Of a stretch of 64,000 bases of DNA, positions 30,394-40,516 are shown piece by piece; within the stretch, counting starts at the first letter, position 1; every line of letters begins with the position of its first letter. The notes under the pieces are model-generated. The model did no database searches and had not been told where the DNA came from. It saw only the letters and a program-made list of their open reading frames with translations. The stretch is taken from positions 3,423,001-3,487,000 of the forward strand of contig NZ_CP039690.1 of assembly GCF_005144885.1 (NCBI RefSeq). Reading direction: 5' to 3'. Source of the stretch: Phreatobacter stygius (GTDB taxonomy: Bacteria; Pseudomonadota; Alphaproteobacteria; Rhizobiales; Phreatobacteraceae). The translations under genes and the position numbers were made by a program.

Positions 30394-30413
30394 TGTCGGT
30401 CCCTCCGTTGTGG

Positions 30414-31322
30414 TCAGGCTCCGAAAACCGGCCGTGGCAGGCCTTCGCGAAGATGCGCCGCGGTCACGGTATTGGCCATCAGCAACGCAATGGTCATGGG
30501 TCCGACACCGCCGGGCACCGGCGTGATCGCCCGGGCGATTTCGGCCGCCTCCCGGGTTGCCACGTCGCCGACCAGGCGCGTCCTGCCTTCGCCGCGCTCC
30601 GGCGCCGGAATGCGGTTGATGCCGACATCGACGACCACCGCACCGGGCCTGATCCAGTCGCCGCGGATCATTTCCGGGCGGCCGACGGCCGCGACCAGCA
30701 CGTCGGCGCGACGGCAGACGGCGGCAAGATCGGCGGTCTTGGAATGGGCGATGGTGACGGTTGCGTCGCGCTGCAACAGCAACTGGGCGATCGGCTTGCC
30801 GACGATATTCGACCGTCCGACGACGACGGCCTGCTTGCCGGCAAGCGATGGCCCCAGCACGCTTTCGATCAGGATCAGCGAACCGGCTGGCGTGCAGGGC
30901 ACCAGGGCGCGCGCCGTGGCACCGCTGCCGAGCAGCCCGACATTGACCGGATGGAAGCCGTCGACGTCCTTGGCCGGATCGACGGCCATCAGCACCCGGT
31001 CGGTGTCGATCGTCCTGGGCAATGGCAATTGCACCAGGATGCCGTCAATGCCGGGATCGGCATTGAGCCGTGCCACCAGGGCCAGCAGTTCGGCCTCGGT
31101 GGTCGTCACCGGCAGGTTATGCTGCTCCGAGCGGAAACCCGCGGCCTCGGCCTCGCGGCTCTTGTTGCGGACATAGACCTGGCTTGCCGGGTCCTCGCCG
31201 ACCAGCACCACGGCGAGCCCTGGTGGGCGACCCGCCCGGGGGGTGAAGGCCGAAGCCGCGGCGCGCGCTTTGGCGAGCACGGTCTGAGCGATCGCCTTGC
31301 CGTCGATGATCTCGGCAGCCAT
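30414..31322 (-). CDS. folD: Bifunctional methylenetetrahydrofolate dehydrogenase/cyclohydrolase FolD
   Basis: 302 residues. [14 protein letters not shown] carries the catalytic Lys region, GILVQLPLP the folate site, [10 protein letters not shown] the Asp of the active site, [15 protein letters not shown] the NADP-binding loop and [16 protein letters not shown] the C-terminal signature. It interconverts one-carbon forms of tetrahydrofolate. The ATG at 31322 lies just behind the dnaN stop; a GTG at 31331 overlapping dnaN by four bases is an alternative start. It is in one direction with dnaN and the reductase gene. Confidence 0.96.
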   Translation of the reverse strand: MAAEIIDGKAIAQTVLAKARAAASAFTPRAGRPPGLAVVLVGEDPASQVYVRNKSREAEAAGFRSEQHNLPVTTTEAELLALVARLNADPGIDGILVQLPLPRTIDTDRVLMAVDPAKDVDGFHPVNVGLLGSGATARALVPCTPAGSLILIESVLGPSLAGKQAVVVGRSNIVGKPIAQLLLQRDATVTIAHSKTADLAAVCRRADVLVAAVGRPEMIRGDWIRPGAVVVDVGINRIPAPERGEGRTRLVGDVATREAAEIARAITPVPGGVGPMTIALLMANTVTAAHLREGLPRPVFGA

Positions 31323-31327
31323 TGGCG

Positions 31328-32446
31328 TCACACCCGCATCGGCATGAGCACATAGAGCGCGCCCGGGCCGGTCGGATCCTGAATAAGGGTGGGCGAGCCC
31401 GGATCGGCCAGCTTCAGTTCGATGGTGTCGCCATCGACCTGACCGGTGATGTCGAGCAGATAGCGCGAATTGAAGCCGATATCGATGGCATCCGCCTCAT
31501 AGGACACCTCGACCTCTTCGGTCGCGCTGCCGGAATCCGGATTGGTCACCGACAGTGTCAGCTTGCCGTCGGCGGCCGACAGCTTCACCGCCCGGCCGCG
31601 CTCCGACGACACCGTCGACACGCGGTCGACCGCTGCGGCGAACTCGGACTTCTCGACCGTCAGGATCTTGTCGTTGCCGAGCGGGATGACGCGGGCATAG
31701 TCGGGGAAGGTGCCGTCGATCAGCTTGGAGGTCAGCACGGTCTCGCCGAAGCGGAAGCGCACCTTGGCGGTCGACAGTTCGACCGTGACGGTGGCTTCGG
31801 GGTCGTCGGCCAGGCGCTGCACCTCGGCGACCGTCTTGCGCGGCACGATGACGCCGGGCATGCCGATGGCGCCCTGCGGCGCCTCGAATTCGACCTGGGC
31901 GAGCCGGTGACCGTCGGTCGCCACAGCGCGGATCAGGCTGACGCCGGCCTTCTCGACCGTGTGGATATAGATGCCGTTCAGATAATAGCGTGTCTCTTCG
32001 GTCGAGATGGCGAACTGGGTCTTGTCGATCAGCCGCTTCAGGTCCTTGGCGGCAACCTCGAAACTGTGGCTCATCTCGCCCGCTGCGATATCCGGGAAAT
32101 CGCTCTCGGGGATCGTCTGCAAGGTGAAGCGCGAGCGTCCGGCGCGCACCGCGAGCGTGCCTTTGTCGCCCACCGTCTCGATCACCACCTGCGAGCCGTC
32201 GGGCAATTTGCGCACGATGTCGTAGATCATGTGGGCTGGCACCGTGGTGCCGCCGGACTGGCCGACCTCGGCGGCCAGGCTCTCGACCACTTCGATGTCG
32301 AGATCGGTCGCCTTCAGGCGCAGCGACTGGCCGTCGGCGCGCATCAGCACATTGGACAGGACCGGGATCGTGTTGCGCCGCTCGACGACGCGATGCACGT
32401 GTCCGAGGGATTTCAGGAGCTGGGCCCGCTCAACGGTCACCTTCAT
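31328..32446 (-). CDS. dnaN: DNA polymerase III beta subunit (sliding clamp)
   Basis: 372 residues made of three clamp domains. [35 protein letters not shown] at the start and the C-terminal MPMRV are typical, as is [12 protein letters not shown] in domain 2. The ring tethers polymerase to DNA. The ATG at 32446 has GGAG eight bases upstream; a TTG just before it is less likely. dnaN is usually directly behind dnaA, but here an oppositely oriented secreted-protein gene lies between them, so it must have its own promoter. Confidence 0.97.
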   Translation of the reverse strand: MKVTVERAQLLKSLGHVHRVVERRNTIPVLSNVLMRADGQSLRLKATDLDIEVVESLAAEVGQSGGTTVPAHMIYDIVRKLPDGSQVVIETVGDKGTLAVRAGRSRFTLQTIPESDFPDIAAGEMSHSFEVAAKDLKRLIDKTQFAISTEETRYYLNGIYIHTVEKAGVSLIRAVATDGHRLAQVEFEAPQGAIGMPGVIVPRKTVAEVQRLADDPEATVTVELSTAKVRFRFGETVLTSKLIDGTFPDYARVIPLGNDKILTVEKSEFAAAVDRVSTVSSERGRAVKLSAADGKLTLSVTNPDSGSATEEVEVSYEADAIDIGFNSRYLLDITGQVDGDTIELKLADPGSPTLIQDPTGPGALYVLMPMRV

Positions 32447-32761
32447 CAACGCTGCTCCAAGACATGACCAGGGCGTGCCATCAGGCCGCCCCTCAAAAAC
32501 AAGGGCCGACAGTCAAGCCTGCCGACGCGCGCGTTTCAAGGTGTGCGCTGCACATGCGAACAGCTTTCAACCCCGGTTTGGCCGATTGCGCAAGCGCCGC
32601 TTCGCCGGTTGCGGCATTCCGGGCTGATTTCGTCGGAATCAACGGCTTGCGCGGGTCGGCTGCGCGGTCTCGGCATGCCGCCGAGCCTTGAATTGGCCAC
32701 TGAAAGAGAGAAGAATCGCTTGGTAATTTTGCATGCCACCGGCCGGTGGGAGGAGTTCGTC
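32447..32761. other. Divergent region between dnaN and a secreted-protein gene
   Basis: No gene is supported. Two GANTC methylation sites (32636 and 32713) lie in it, both potential CcrM targets. No perfect DnaA box is visible. Confidence 0.4.
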
Positions 32762-33211
32762 ATGTCTTTCGTCATGTCCAAGGAATGGCTTGAACGGCAA
32801 TTGCGGGCGTCGCGCCGTTGCGCGGGGCCCGGTCTCTTGGCTCTCGCAGCCGCGGTCGCGGTCGTGCCGCTCCTGCTGACCGCGCCGGCTTCCGCCGATC
32901 GCTTTGGTGGTGCGCCTGGAGGCGATCGGTTCCAGATCGAGGATCCGCGCAACCGGGTGACGGTCTCGGTGCGTACGGTGCCGGTCGGCGCCTTCTGCGT
33001 GCGGGCGGTGGAAGCGGTCGGCTATGATCCGAGGCTCAATCAGCGGCTTTACCACGTCCGCTTCAATTCCGGTGTCATGGCGAGCTTGGGCGTCACCGCT
33101 TACGAGAACGCACTGTCCAGCGCCCGCACCGAGCGCGATGCCGTGCAGGGGCTGGAATATGCCCAGCGCGACGCCGCGCCGTTCCGGCGCAACCCCGGCG
33201 ATTGCATCTGA
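32762..33211 (+). CDS. Secreted protein of unknown function between dnaN and dnaA
   Basis: 149 residues. A strong GGAGGAG site fixes the ATG at 32762. A positively charged leader of about 25 residues and the hydrophobic stretch GLLALAAAVAVVPLLLTAPASA form a signal peptide. The mature domain (about 100 residues) has a beta-like stretch RVTVSVRTVPVGAFCVRAVEAVGYDPRLNQRLYHVRF and a C-terminal helical part, with one Cys in each half that could form a disulfide. No family is recognised. Its place, breaking the dnaA-dnaN pair and convergent with dnaA, is unusual. Confidence 0.7.
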   Translation: MSFVMSKEWLERQLRASRRCAGPGLLALAAAVAVVPLLLTAPASADRFGGAPGGDRFQIEDPRNRVTVSVRTVPVGAFCVRAVEAVGYDPRLNQRLYHVRFNSGVMASLGVTAYENALSSARTERDAVQGLEYAQRDAAPFRRNPGDCI

Positions 33212-33297
33212 GCGCCGGGACGCACAAGGCCCTGATCGACGACCGCCCGATCGATGGCGGTCTGACGAGCGCAGTCGAGGCGCGCCGGGCATGAGCG

Positions 33298-33320
33298 GTC
33301 GCGGGTGATCCACCCGCGAC
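33298..33320. terminator. Strong hairpin behind dnaA
   Basis: Perfect 10-bp arms GTCGCGGGTG / CACCCGCGAC around ATC, 18 bases behind the dnaA stop and facing the convergent secreted-protein gene. No T-run. A second hairpin (33241-33262, GACCGCC/GGCGGTC) sits next to it. Together they probably end transcription from both sides. Confidence 0.45.
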
Positions 33321-33338
33321 GCAACATGGCTTTCGGGC

Positions 33339-34823
33339 TCAGTCGTTGAGCCGGCGCTTCAAGACTTCCACTTCTTCGTTGAGCGCCGGATCCTGGCCGA
33401 CCAGGCCTTCGATCTTGCGCACGGCGTGCAGTACGGTGGTGTGGTCGCGCCCGCCGAAGCGGCGGCCGATCTCCGGCAAAGACCGGAGCGTCATGGTCTT
33501 GGCCAGATACATGGCGATCTGACGCGGGCGGACCACGGTGGCGGTGCGCCGCGACGACAGGATGTCGGAGCGGCTGACATTGTAGTGCTGCGCGACGATC
33601 TTCTGGATTTCCTCGATCTTGACCCGGCGCGGCTCGGCGACCCGGACGAGGTCGCGGATCGACCGTTCCGCCATCTCGATCGTCACCGGCTGGTTGGTCA
33701 GCCGGTTGGAGGCGAGCAGGCGATTGAACGCGCCGTCGAGGTCGCGGCCGTTCTGGGTCACATGTTTGGCGACATAACCGAGCACGGCAAGGGGCACGTC
33801 GAAACCCTGGTGCTGGGCCCTGGCCTGGTTCAGCTTCTGCTTGAGGATGTCGAGCCGGAGGTTCTCGTCGAGCCCGCCGATTTCGACCGTCAGGCCGCCG
33901 GCCAGCCGCGAACGGACCCGCTCGTCCAGGTTCTCCAGGTCCGACGGCGGCCGGTCGCCGGCCACCACGACCTGCCGGCCGGCATCGATCAGAGCATTCA
34001 GCGTATGGCAGAATTCGGCCTGGGTCTGCTTGCCCTGCAGGAACTGCAGATCGTCGATGATCAAAAGGTCGATATTGCGCAGCGCCTCCTTGAAGGCGAT
34101 CGCCGTCTGGTTCTTCAGCGAAGCGACGAAGCCGAAGGTGAACTTTTCGGCGGTGAGATAGAGAATGCGCCGGCCGGCGGCCTGGGCGGTTCCGGCAATG
34201 GCCTGCAACAGGTGGGTCTTGCCGAGGCCGACGCCGGCATGGATGTAGAGCGGATTGAACAGCACGCTGTCGGTGGTGCGCGACTGGGCGACCTGAAGCG
34301 CCGCGGCGCGGGCGAGCGTATTGGACCGGCCCTGCACGAAGCTGTCGAAGGTCAGGCGCGGATCGAGCGGTGAGCCGCCGAGCGCGTCGCTATGGCCATT
34401 GATGACGGGAGCCTGGTCGGGCGTGCGGGCGCCGGACTGGATGATCGGGCGGACGCTTTCGGGGGCGGCCTTCGGTTTCAACGGCACACGGTTGGTGACC
34501 GCCGAGCGCACCATCATGTCGATACGGATCGGCTGCGCGGCCTCCTCGCTCCAGCGCGCGATGATGCGGTCGCGATAATGATTGTCGATCCAGCTCTTCA
34601 GAAAGCGGGTCGGCACCGACAGGCGCACGGCGTCGTCTGCGGCATGATCGATCTCGATGCTCTTGAACCAGCTGTTGAACACGTCCTCGCCGAACTCGGC
34701 ACGCAGGCGCCGGCGCACCCTTTCCCAAACTGCGCCCGCACGCATGGCGTCGCTCATGGTCTCGGTCTTGTCTTCGGTCAGGTCACGGACAAGTTCGGGG
34801 GTGGCGAACACGAGATTCTCCAT
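33339..34823 (-). CDS. dnaA: Chromosomal replication initiator DnaA
   Basis: 494 residues. Domain I starts with [22 protein letters not shown]; the AAA+ domain carries Walker [14 protein letters not shown] (Lys about 202) and Walker [14 protein letters not shown]; domain IV carries the DnaA signature [17 protein letters not shown]. It opens the replication origin. The ATG at 34823 ([11 protein letters not shown]) gives typical length, though the ribosome binding site is weak. A GANTC site (34814-34818) overlaps codons 2-3, so its methylation by CcrM could influence expression, as known for Caulobacter dnaA. Confidence 0.97.
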   Translation of the reverse strand: MENLVFATPELVRDLTEDKTETMSDAMRAGAVWERVRRRLRAEFGEDVFNSWFKSIEIDHAADDAVRLSVPTRFLKSWIDNHYRDRIIARWSEEAAQPIRIDMMVRSAVTNRVPLKPKAAPESVRPIIQSGARTPDQAPVINGHSDALGGSPLDPRLTFDSFVQGRSNTLARAAALQVAQSRTTDSVLFNPLYIHAGVGLGKTHLLQAIAGTAQAAGRRILYLTAEKFTFGFVASLKNQTAIAFKEALRNIDLLIIDDLQFLQGKQTQAEFCHTLNALIDAGRQVVVAGDRPPSDLENLDERVRSRLAGGLTVEIGGLDENLRLDILKQKLNQARAQHQGFDVPLAVLGYVAKHVTQNGRDLDGAFNRLLASNRLTNQPVTIEMAERSIRDLVRVAEPRRVKIEEIQKIVAQHYNVSRSDILSSRRTATVVRPRQIAMYLAKTMTLRSLPEIGRRFGGRDHTTVLHAVRKIEGLVGQDPALNEEVEVLKRRLND

Positions 34824-34902
34824 CGTCGGTATGCGGCAATTAGCAGGGCGAAACGCGGTGATCCTGGTCGAGGATCGGAACGGCAAGAAAGGCGCTAGGC
34901 AA

Positions 34903-35349
34903 TCAAGTTTGGATCCAGGGCAATCCGTCGACCTTCCACCCCGCCACACGGCCACGGTGACCGTCGGCGTCGGGAGGGCCTTCAAAGCCACCGGCCACAT
35001 TGAAACAGCTGACATGGCCGGCATTGGTCATGGCGATGGCGGCAGCCTTCGAACGAACGCCCGACCGGCAGATGAAATAGAGTGGCGCATCCTTGCCGAC
35101 GCCGCGTTCGGCCAAAACCGCATCCAGCTTGGCGGCGAAATCGGCGTCGATCTTCATGGCCGGAAACACCTGCCATTCGCTGCGGATCGGCTCCTTGCCC
35201 GCAGCCTTCAGGTCGGGCAGGCCGACATAGGCCCACTCGGCGGTCGTGCGCACGTCGACGAGCTGGGCCGATGCATCCTGCACCAGCGTTTCCAGGCAAG
35301 CCCGCGGCGTTACGTCCCCGGCATATCCGGCATCATTCAAAGACGACAT
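34903..35349 (-). CDS. Rhodanese-like domain protein
   Basis: 148 residues forming a single rhodanese domain. [17 protein letters not shown] is the CH2A-like region and the active-site loop is [13 protein letters not shown] with the catalytic Cys. Such proteins transfer sulfane sulfur or bind it for signalling. A GGGGG site precedes the ATG at 35349. It lies 79 bp upstream of dnaA on the same strand and could be cotranscribed with it. Confidence 0.9.
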   Translation of the reverse strand: MSSLNDAGYAGDVTPRACLETLVQDASAQLVDVRTTAEWAYVGLPDLKAAGKEPIRSEWQVFPAMKIDADFAAKLDAVLAERGVGKDAPLYFICRSGVRSKAAAIAMTNAGHVSCFNVAGGFEGPPDADGHRGRVAGWKVDGLPWIQT

Positions 35350-36022
35350 GTGACCCCCATGCGAACGTCATTGCGCCCGCATGCCTCATTCCAAATGGTT
35401 CATTCTTGTTCAGGAGATCGATCGCCGCTTAGTCTTGACGCCGCTGCAGCAACCGAACCACGAAGTCTCAACAATTTTTCTAAAGTTTTACCTGGATTAT
35501 TTTACCCTCGAAGAGGGACAAACTTTCCGGCCCCATCCTTCGATGGGCTGTTACTTCAGATGTTTCGTGAAACTCGAAGTGGCCCCCCCGAGTGCTTTGA
35601 ACGATACACAGCGCCCCCGGCCTGGGCAACGGATTTCAATTAAGAAATGGTAAATGGCGCGGCCTTGACAGGCTACGCGTTTTCGGCACGCGATGAGCCG
35701 GCTTTCAACCCACTGACGAATCGTTGAAATCCGAATCCCGACAAGGTCGACTTGGACGCGGGCGAGACAAAAATTCGCTTCGAACAGAGGTTTTGGGATA
35801 CCTCCGGGCCGATCGTTGCGGATGCGATACAAACTGTCCCCTCTGCAATCAATTGATATTGCTTACTTTTTTCTGAGAGATCTTGAGCCGGATCACGGTC
35901 CCCTGGTTTCGCTTGAAACCAAAAATTTAGGTTGCATTGCTTCTCTCAATGCTGTGGCAAGGCCGCAACGGCTCCCTTACGGAACCCTCTTCTGTGGCGC
36001 TCGGCCGGGTGCGGCGCACAAC
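35350..36022. other. AT-rich intergenic region upstream of the rhodanese/dnaA genes
   Basis: About 670 bases with no supported gene. It is much richer in A and T than the surroundings, mainly at 35461-35520 and 35830-35945 (for example ACAATTTTTCTAAAGTTTTA). Two GANTC sites (35718 and 35733) are present. It contains the promoters of the rhodanese/dnaA unit and perhaps part of the origin. No exact TTATCCACA box is visible on either strand, so an oriC call is not supported. Confidence 0.4.
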
Positions 36023-36047
36023 AAAAACCCGGCCGCGAGGCCGGGTT
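36023..36047 (-). terminator. Rho-independent terminator of rpsT
   Basis: Arms AACCCGGCC / GGCCGGGTT with a 4-base loop, followed by TTTTTG on the minus strand, 36 bases behind the rpsT stop. Confidence 0.85.
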
Positions 36048-36082
36048 ATGTATGTCCTGCAATGGTTGCAGAGAATGAAGCG

Positions 36083-36349
36083 TCAGGCGCCGATCTTGGC
36101 GATCTGATGAGCCAGGCGCGAGACCTTACGTGAAGCGGTATTCTTGTGAAGAACACCCTTCTGGGCCGCGCGCATGATCTCCGGTTCAGCCGCCCTCAGG
36201 GCGGCCGTCGCGGCGGTCTTGTCGCCGCTGGCGATCGCCTCGTCGAGCTTGCGCAGGAACGTGCGCATGCGCGAGCGGCGCGACTGGTTCACTGCGGTGC
36301 GCCGTGCGATGACACGGACGGCCTTCTTGGCAGAAGCGGTGTTGGCCAT
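36083..36349 (-). CDS. rpsT: 30S ribosomal protein S20
   Basis: 88 residues: [17 protein letters not shown], the helix [24 protein letters not shown] and the C-terminal [22 protein letters not shown] are typical S20. It binds 16S rRNA early in 30S assembly. AGGAAACCC precedes the ATG at 36349. It is monocistronic, with a strong terminator behind it. rpsT near dnaA is a common alphaproteobacterial arrangement. Confidence 0.97.
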   Translation of the reverse strand: MANTASAKKAVRVIARRTAVNQSRRSRMRTFLRKLDEAIASGDKTAATAALRAAEPEIMRAAQKGVLHKNTASRKVSRLAHQIAKIGA

Positions 36350-36562
36350 GGGTTTCCTGTCCCGGTGGCTGGCGTCGACGGAGTCGCCGCCCGAAGAAAA
36401 TGAGAGCGGCGGCACGAGGCCGCCACGGAGGGCGGTCTATACGCAAGAGGGTCCCGGTCGTCAACTGCAAACGGGCCGGCCCTGCGAAAATCGCGGGGGA
36501 CCGGGGGCTGCCGCGCCATTAGAACAAGGGCCCCGGCCTTACCCAGGCGCATTCGAGACCCG

Positions 36563-37456
36563 ATGGCCCAGTCGTCTCCCCGCAATTTTGGCATGGTCGT
36601 CTTCTGGATGGCCGGCTCGCTCCTGTCCTTCTGTGCGGTGGCCATCTCCGTGCGAGAGCTCAGTGCCAGACTGACCGTGTTCGAGATCCTGGCACTGCGC
36701 AATATCGGCGGCCTGGTCATTCTCGGCGTCATGGCGCTGGTCGCCCATGACCCCGGCATGCGCCTGAAGCCGGCCAAGCCGTGGATCCATATCCTGCGCA
36801 ACGGTCCACATTTCGCTGGCCAGGGGCTCTGGGCCTATGGCCTGACGGTGCTGCCGCTGACCACGGTGTTCGCCATCGAGTTCACCACGCCGGCCTGGGT
36901 CGCGGTCTTCGCGGTCATCTTCCTTGGCGAGCGGATGAACGCCTCGCGCCTGGTCGCGCTGATCCTCGGCTTTCTCGGTGTCCTGGTGATCCTCAGGCCC
37001 GGCATGGACAGTTTCCGCCCCGAGGCGCTGCTGGTGGCCGCCGCCGCGGTCTGTTTCGGCATCCAGATCACCACCACCAAGTTTCTCACCGGCTCGAATT
37101 CGACCTGGACCATCCTGTTCTGGATGAACCTGATGCAATTGCCGCTGAATCTCGCCGCCGACGTGGCGATCGGCCAGCCGCTGTTCTTCCTGACCAAGCT
37201 CGACCCCGGTCTCTGGCTGCCGGTCGCCGGTATCTGCGTCTGCGGCCTGACCGCGCACTATTGCCTGACCAACGCCTTCCGTCATGGCGACGCCATTGTC
37301 GTCATACCGATCGACTTTCTGCGCGTGCCGCTGATCGGGCTGATCGGCTGGCTGATCTATGCCGAGCAGCCCGAGCTTGCCGTCCTGATCGGCGCGGCCG
37401 TCGTCGTCACCGGCGTTCTCATCAATATCTACGCTGAATCGCGCGCACGCACGTGA
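36563..37456 (+). CDS. EamA/RhaT-family (DMT superfamily) transporter
   Basis: 297 residues, about ten helices in two EamA repeats. Characteristic parts are LRNIGGLVILGVMALV, LTTVFAIEFTTPAWVAVFAVIFLGERMN at the end of the first repeat and VVIPIDFLRVPLIGLIGWLIYAEQPE in the second. It is the third DMT exporter in the window. It diverges from rpsT. The substrate is unknown. Confidence 0.88.
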   Translation: MAQSSPRNFGMVVFWMAGSLLSFCAVAISVRELSARLTVFEILALRNIGGLVILGVMALVAHDPGMRLKPAKPWIHILRNGPHFAGQGLWAYGLTVLPLTTVFAIEFTTPAWVAVFAVIFLGERMNASRLVALILGFLGVLVILRPGMDSFRPEALLVAAAAVCFGIQITTTKFLTGSNSTWTILFWMNLMQLPLNLAADVAIGQPLFFLTKLDPGLWLPVAGICVCGLTAHYCLTNAFRHGDAIVVIPIDFLRVPLIGLIGWLIYAEQPELAVLIGAAVVVTGVLINIYAESRART

Positions 37457-37583
37457 GGCCCGGGTGATCCAGGTGGCGGCCGGATCGCGCAGCGCCATTG
37501 CCTTGCCCCTTGCATCGGTCCCCCGGATCGGTTACGCAGGACATCAACTGCGGCACGGGCCGCATCTGTCGAGGGTGATTTTC

Positions 37584-37673
37584 GTGCCGATCGCGCGTGC
37601 TCAAGCACCGGTCCGCATTCGCGCATTCTGCGCCACCCCCTCGCTTTCGCTCCTTCTGCTTATCTGCCCCTGA
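37584..37673 (+). CDS. Putative leuA leader peptide (leucine attenuator)
   Basis: A 29-codon frame starting with GTG, with GAGGGTGA nine bases upstream, ends SLSLLLLICP: five leucine codons in seven, followed by Ile. It lies 124 bases before leuA. A short leucine-rich leader here is what a ribosome-stalling attenuator would need. Downstream there are possible stems (TGCGCC/GGCGCA near 37748 and CCCGA/TCGGG near 37722), but no clear T-run terminator. The rest of the 37457-37797 gap shows nothing else. Confidence 0.5.
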   Translation: MPIARAQAPVRIRAFCATPSLSLLLLICP

Positions 37674-37797
37674 GCACCGACAGGGCCATCAGGCCTTGGC
37701 GCTCAGGGGAAAATCGCCGCACCCGAACCATCGGGCCCGCGATGTCTTGCGCCTGCGGGCGCAGCCGCCGGCCAAGCCGCTGAGAAGGACCAAAGCC

Positions 37798-39357
37798 ATG
37801 ACGACGTCACCCAAGGACCGCGTCTTGATCTTCGACACGACGCTGCGCGACGGCGAGCAGTGTCCCGGCGCCACCATGACGCTGGACGAGAAGCTGCAGG
37901 TCGCCGACCTGCTCGACGAGATGGGCGTCGACATCATCGAGGCCGGATTTCCGATCGCCTCGAACGGCGATTTCGAAGCCGTCCAGGCGATCGCCGGGCG
38001 GATCAAGAATGCCACCGTCGCAGGCCTTGCCCGTGCCGGCATGGCCGATATCGACCGGGCGGGCGAAGCGGTGCGTCACGCCGTGAGGCCGCGCATCCAC
38101 ACCTTCCTGTCGACCTCGCCCGTGCATATGAAGCACAAGCTGCAAAAGGAGCCGGATCAGGTCCTGGAGATGGTCATCGCCTCGGTGGCGCGCGCCCGCA
38201 ACCATGTCGGCGATGTCGAGTGGTCGGCCGAGGACGGCACCCGCACCGAGCACGACTTCTTGTGCCGTTGCGTCGAGGCGGCGATCAAGGCCGGTGCCAC
38301 CACCATCAACATCCCCGACACGGTCGGCTATACCGCGCCGCACGAATACAAGGCGCTGTTCGAGATGGTCCGCGCGCGCGTGCCGAATTCCGACAAGGCG
38401 GTGTTCTCGGTGCATTGCCACAACGACCTCGGCATGGCCGTGGCCAATTCGCTCGCCGGCGTCGAAGGTGGCGCCCGCCAGATCGAATGCACCATCAACG
38501 GCATTGGCGAGCGGGCCGGCAATGCCGCGCTCGAGGAAATCGTCATGGCGATCAAGACGCGCAATGACATCTTCCGCTACGACTGCGGCATCGAGAGCAA
38601 ATTGCTCACCCGCGCCTCCAAGCTGGTCGCCACCGTCACCTCCTTTCCGGTGCAATACAACAAGGCGATCGTCGGCCGGAACGCCTTTGCCCATGAGAGC
38701 GGCATCCACCAGGACGGCATGCTGAAGAACACCCAGACCTACGAGATCATGACGCCCGCCTCGGTCGGCGTGAAATCGACCTCGCTGGTGATGGGCAAAC
38801 ATTCCGGCCGCAATGCCTTCAAGGACAAGCTGAAGCACCTCGGCTACAGCCTGTCCGACAACCAGCTGGAGGATGCCTTCGTCCGCTTCAAGGATCTCGC
38901 CGACCGCAAGAAGGTGATCTATGACGAGGATATCGAGGCGCTGGTCGACGAGAAGCTGGCCAATTCCCAAGATCGCATGAAGGTCATGTCGCTGCTGGTC
39001 GTGGCCGGCACGATGGGGCCGCAGGCGGCGACCCTGACACTCGATCTCGACGGCGTGCATCGTACGGTGCAGGCGACCGGCAACGGCCCGGTCGACGCGG
39101 TGTTTAATGCCATCAAGGCGATCGTGCCGCACGAGGCCATCCTGGAGCTCTACCAGGTTCATGCGGTGACCGCCGGCACCGATGCCCAGGCCGAGGTCTC
39201 GGTCCGCCTGCAGACCGACGGCCAGAGCTTCACCGGCAAGGGCGCCGATCCGGACACCCTGGTCTCCTCGGCCAAGGCCTATCTTTCGGCGCTCAACAAG
39301 GTGATCGCCAAGCAGGAGCGGCTGCACCCGCAGCGCGCCATCGAAGCCGCGGAATAA
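37798..39357 (+). CDS. leuA: 2-isopropylmalate synthase
   Basis: 519 residues, full length. The TIM barrel starts with VLIFDTTLRDGEQCPGATMT and carries the metal ligands in VHCHNDLGMAVANS; NGIGERAGNAALEEIVMA and HESGIHQDGMLKN complete the active site. The C-terminal regulatory domain (from about residue 390) binds leucine for feedback inhibition. It condenses acetyl-CoA with 2-ketoisovalerate, the first step of leucine synthesis. A leucine-rich leader peptide lies upstream, and the ROK kinase gene follows after 9 bp. Confidence 0.97.
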   Translation: MTTSPKDRVLIFDTTLRDGEQCPGATMTLDEKLQVADLLDEMGVDIIEAGFPIASNGDFEAVQAIAGRIKNATVAGLARAGMADIDRAGEAVRHAVRPRIHTFLSTSPVHMKHKLQKEPDQVLEMVIASVARARNHVGDVEWSAEDGTRTEHDFLCRCVEAAIKAGATTINIPDTVGYTAPHEYKALFEMVRARVPNSDKAVFSVHCHNDLGMAVANSLAGVEGGARQIECTINGIGERAGNAALEEIVMAIKTRNDIFRYDCGIESKLLTRASKLVATVTSFPVQYNKAIVGRNAFAHESGIHQDGMLKNTQTYEIMTPASVGVKSTSLVMGKHSGRNAFKDKLKHLGYSLSDNQLEDAFVRFKDLADRKKVIYDEDIEALVDEKLANSQDRMKVMSLLVVAGTMGPQAATLTLDLDGVHRTVQATGNGPVDAVFNAIKAIVPHEAILELYQVHAVTAGTDAQAEVSVRLQTDGQSFTGKGADPDTLVSSAKAYLSALNKVIAKQERLHPQRAIEAAE

Positions 39358-39366
39358 GCGGCTCCG

Positions 39367-40284
39367 ATGCGCATCGGCATCGACCTCGGCGGCACCAAGA
39401 TCGAGATCCTCGCCCTTGACGATCAGGGCCGGGAGCTCGTCCGTCGTCGCGTGCCGACGCCCAGGGACGACTATGGCGCGATCCTTGGCGCCATCGTCGG
39501 CCTGGTCGAGGGGGTCGAGGCCGAACTCGATCAAACCGGCACGGTCGGCGTCGGCATTCCCGGCGCCGTGTCGCCGACGAGCGGTCTGGTCAAGAACGCC
39601 AATTCCGTGGTGCTGATCGGCAAGCCGCTCGACAAGGATCTCGCCGCCATGCTCGGCCGCGAGGTGCGGCTGGAGAACGACGCCAATTGTTTCGCCCTGT
39701 CGGAAGCCGTCGACGGTGCCGGCCGCGACGCCCATGTCGTGTTCGGCGTCATTCTCGGCACCGGCGTCGGTGCGGGCATCTCGATCGGCCGCCAGATCCT
39801 GCGCGGCCGCCATCTGATCGCCGGCGAATGGGGGCACAATCCCTTGCCCTGGCCGTCGGTTGAAGAAGTGGTCAACGCGCCGTCCTGCTATTGCGGCCGG
39901 CGCGGCTGCATCGAGACCTGGCTGTCGGGTCCCGGGTTTGCCGCCGACTTCACCCGCGCCACCGGCCGCAGGCTTACCGCGAGCGAGATCATTGCCGAGG
40001 CCGTCCGGGAGGGCGAGCCGCATGGCCAGGCAGCCGGCCAAGCCTATTGGCGTTATGTCGACCGGCTCGGCCGGGCGCTCGCCCATATCATCAACATCCT
40101 CGACCCCGACATCATTCTGCTCGGCGGCGGCATGGGCAATGTCGACAGGCTCTATGCCGATCTCGGCCAGGCGATGCGCGCGCATGTCTTCTCCGATGCC
40201 GTGGCGACACCGGTCGCCAAGCCGCTCCATGGCGATTCCTCGGGCGTGCGCGGCGCCGCCTGGCTCTGGCCGCCGGCATCTTGA
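39367..40284 (+). CDS. ROK-family sugar kinase
   Basis: 305 residues. The N-terminal IGIDLGGTKIEILAL is the phosphate-binding loop, LENDANCFALSEA carries the catalytic Asp region, GTGVGAGISIG the second phosphate motif, and HNPLPWP...CYCGRRGCIETWLSG the zinc-binding ROK signature. It phosphorylates a hexose such as fructose, glucose or N-acetylglucosamine; the sequence does not decide which. It starts 9 bp behind leuA, so it is probably cotranscribed, though no functional link is evident. Confidence 0.92.
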   Translation: MRIGIDLGGTKIEILALDDQGRELVRRRVPTPRDDYGAILGAIVGLVEGVEAELDQTGTVGVGIPGAVSPTSGLVKNANSVVLIGKPLDKDLAAMLGREVRLENDANCFALSEAVDGAGRDAHVVFGVILGTGVGAGISIGRQILRGRHLIAGEWGHNPLPWPSVEEVVNAPSCYCGRRGCIETWLSGPGFAADFTRATGRRLTASEIIAEAVREGEPHGQAAGQAYWRYVDRLGRALAHIINILDPDIILLGGGMGNVDRLYADLGQAMRAHVFSDAVATPVAKPLHGDSSGVRGAAWLWPPAS

Positions 40285-40440
40285 GGCGGGATCCGGCGTC
40301 GCCGGTGGCCATGTCGGCGGGGTGCGGCCATGGCACGATCCGTGCGGCGCGTGAAAATTCCTCGGCGCCGTTCTGGACATGCGTATTCGTCTCTGCTAGT
40401 CACCGCGCTCCCGCGACGGTGTCGGCCGTGGCGGGCGGAT

Positions 40441-40516
<76 letters not shown>

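Noticed and set aside
35350-36022. Replication origin oriC
   Set aside because: AT-rich and near dnaA, but no exact TTATCCACA box was found on either strand; recorded only as an intergenic region.
37674-37797. Classical intrinsic attenuator terminator before leuA
   Set aside because: Short stems exist but none is followed by a T-run, so only the leader peptide is reported.
37807-40380. 857-codon frame opposite leuA and the ROK kinase gene
   Set aside because: Shadow of two certain genes; low-complexity Arg/Asp/His composition typical of antisense frames.
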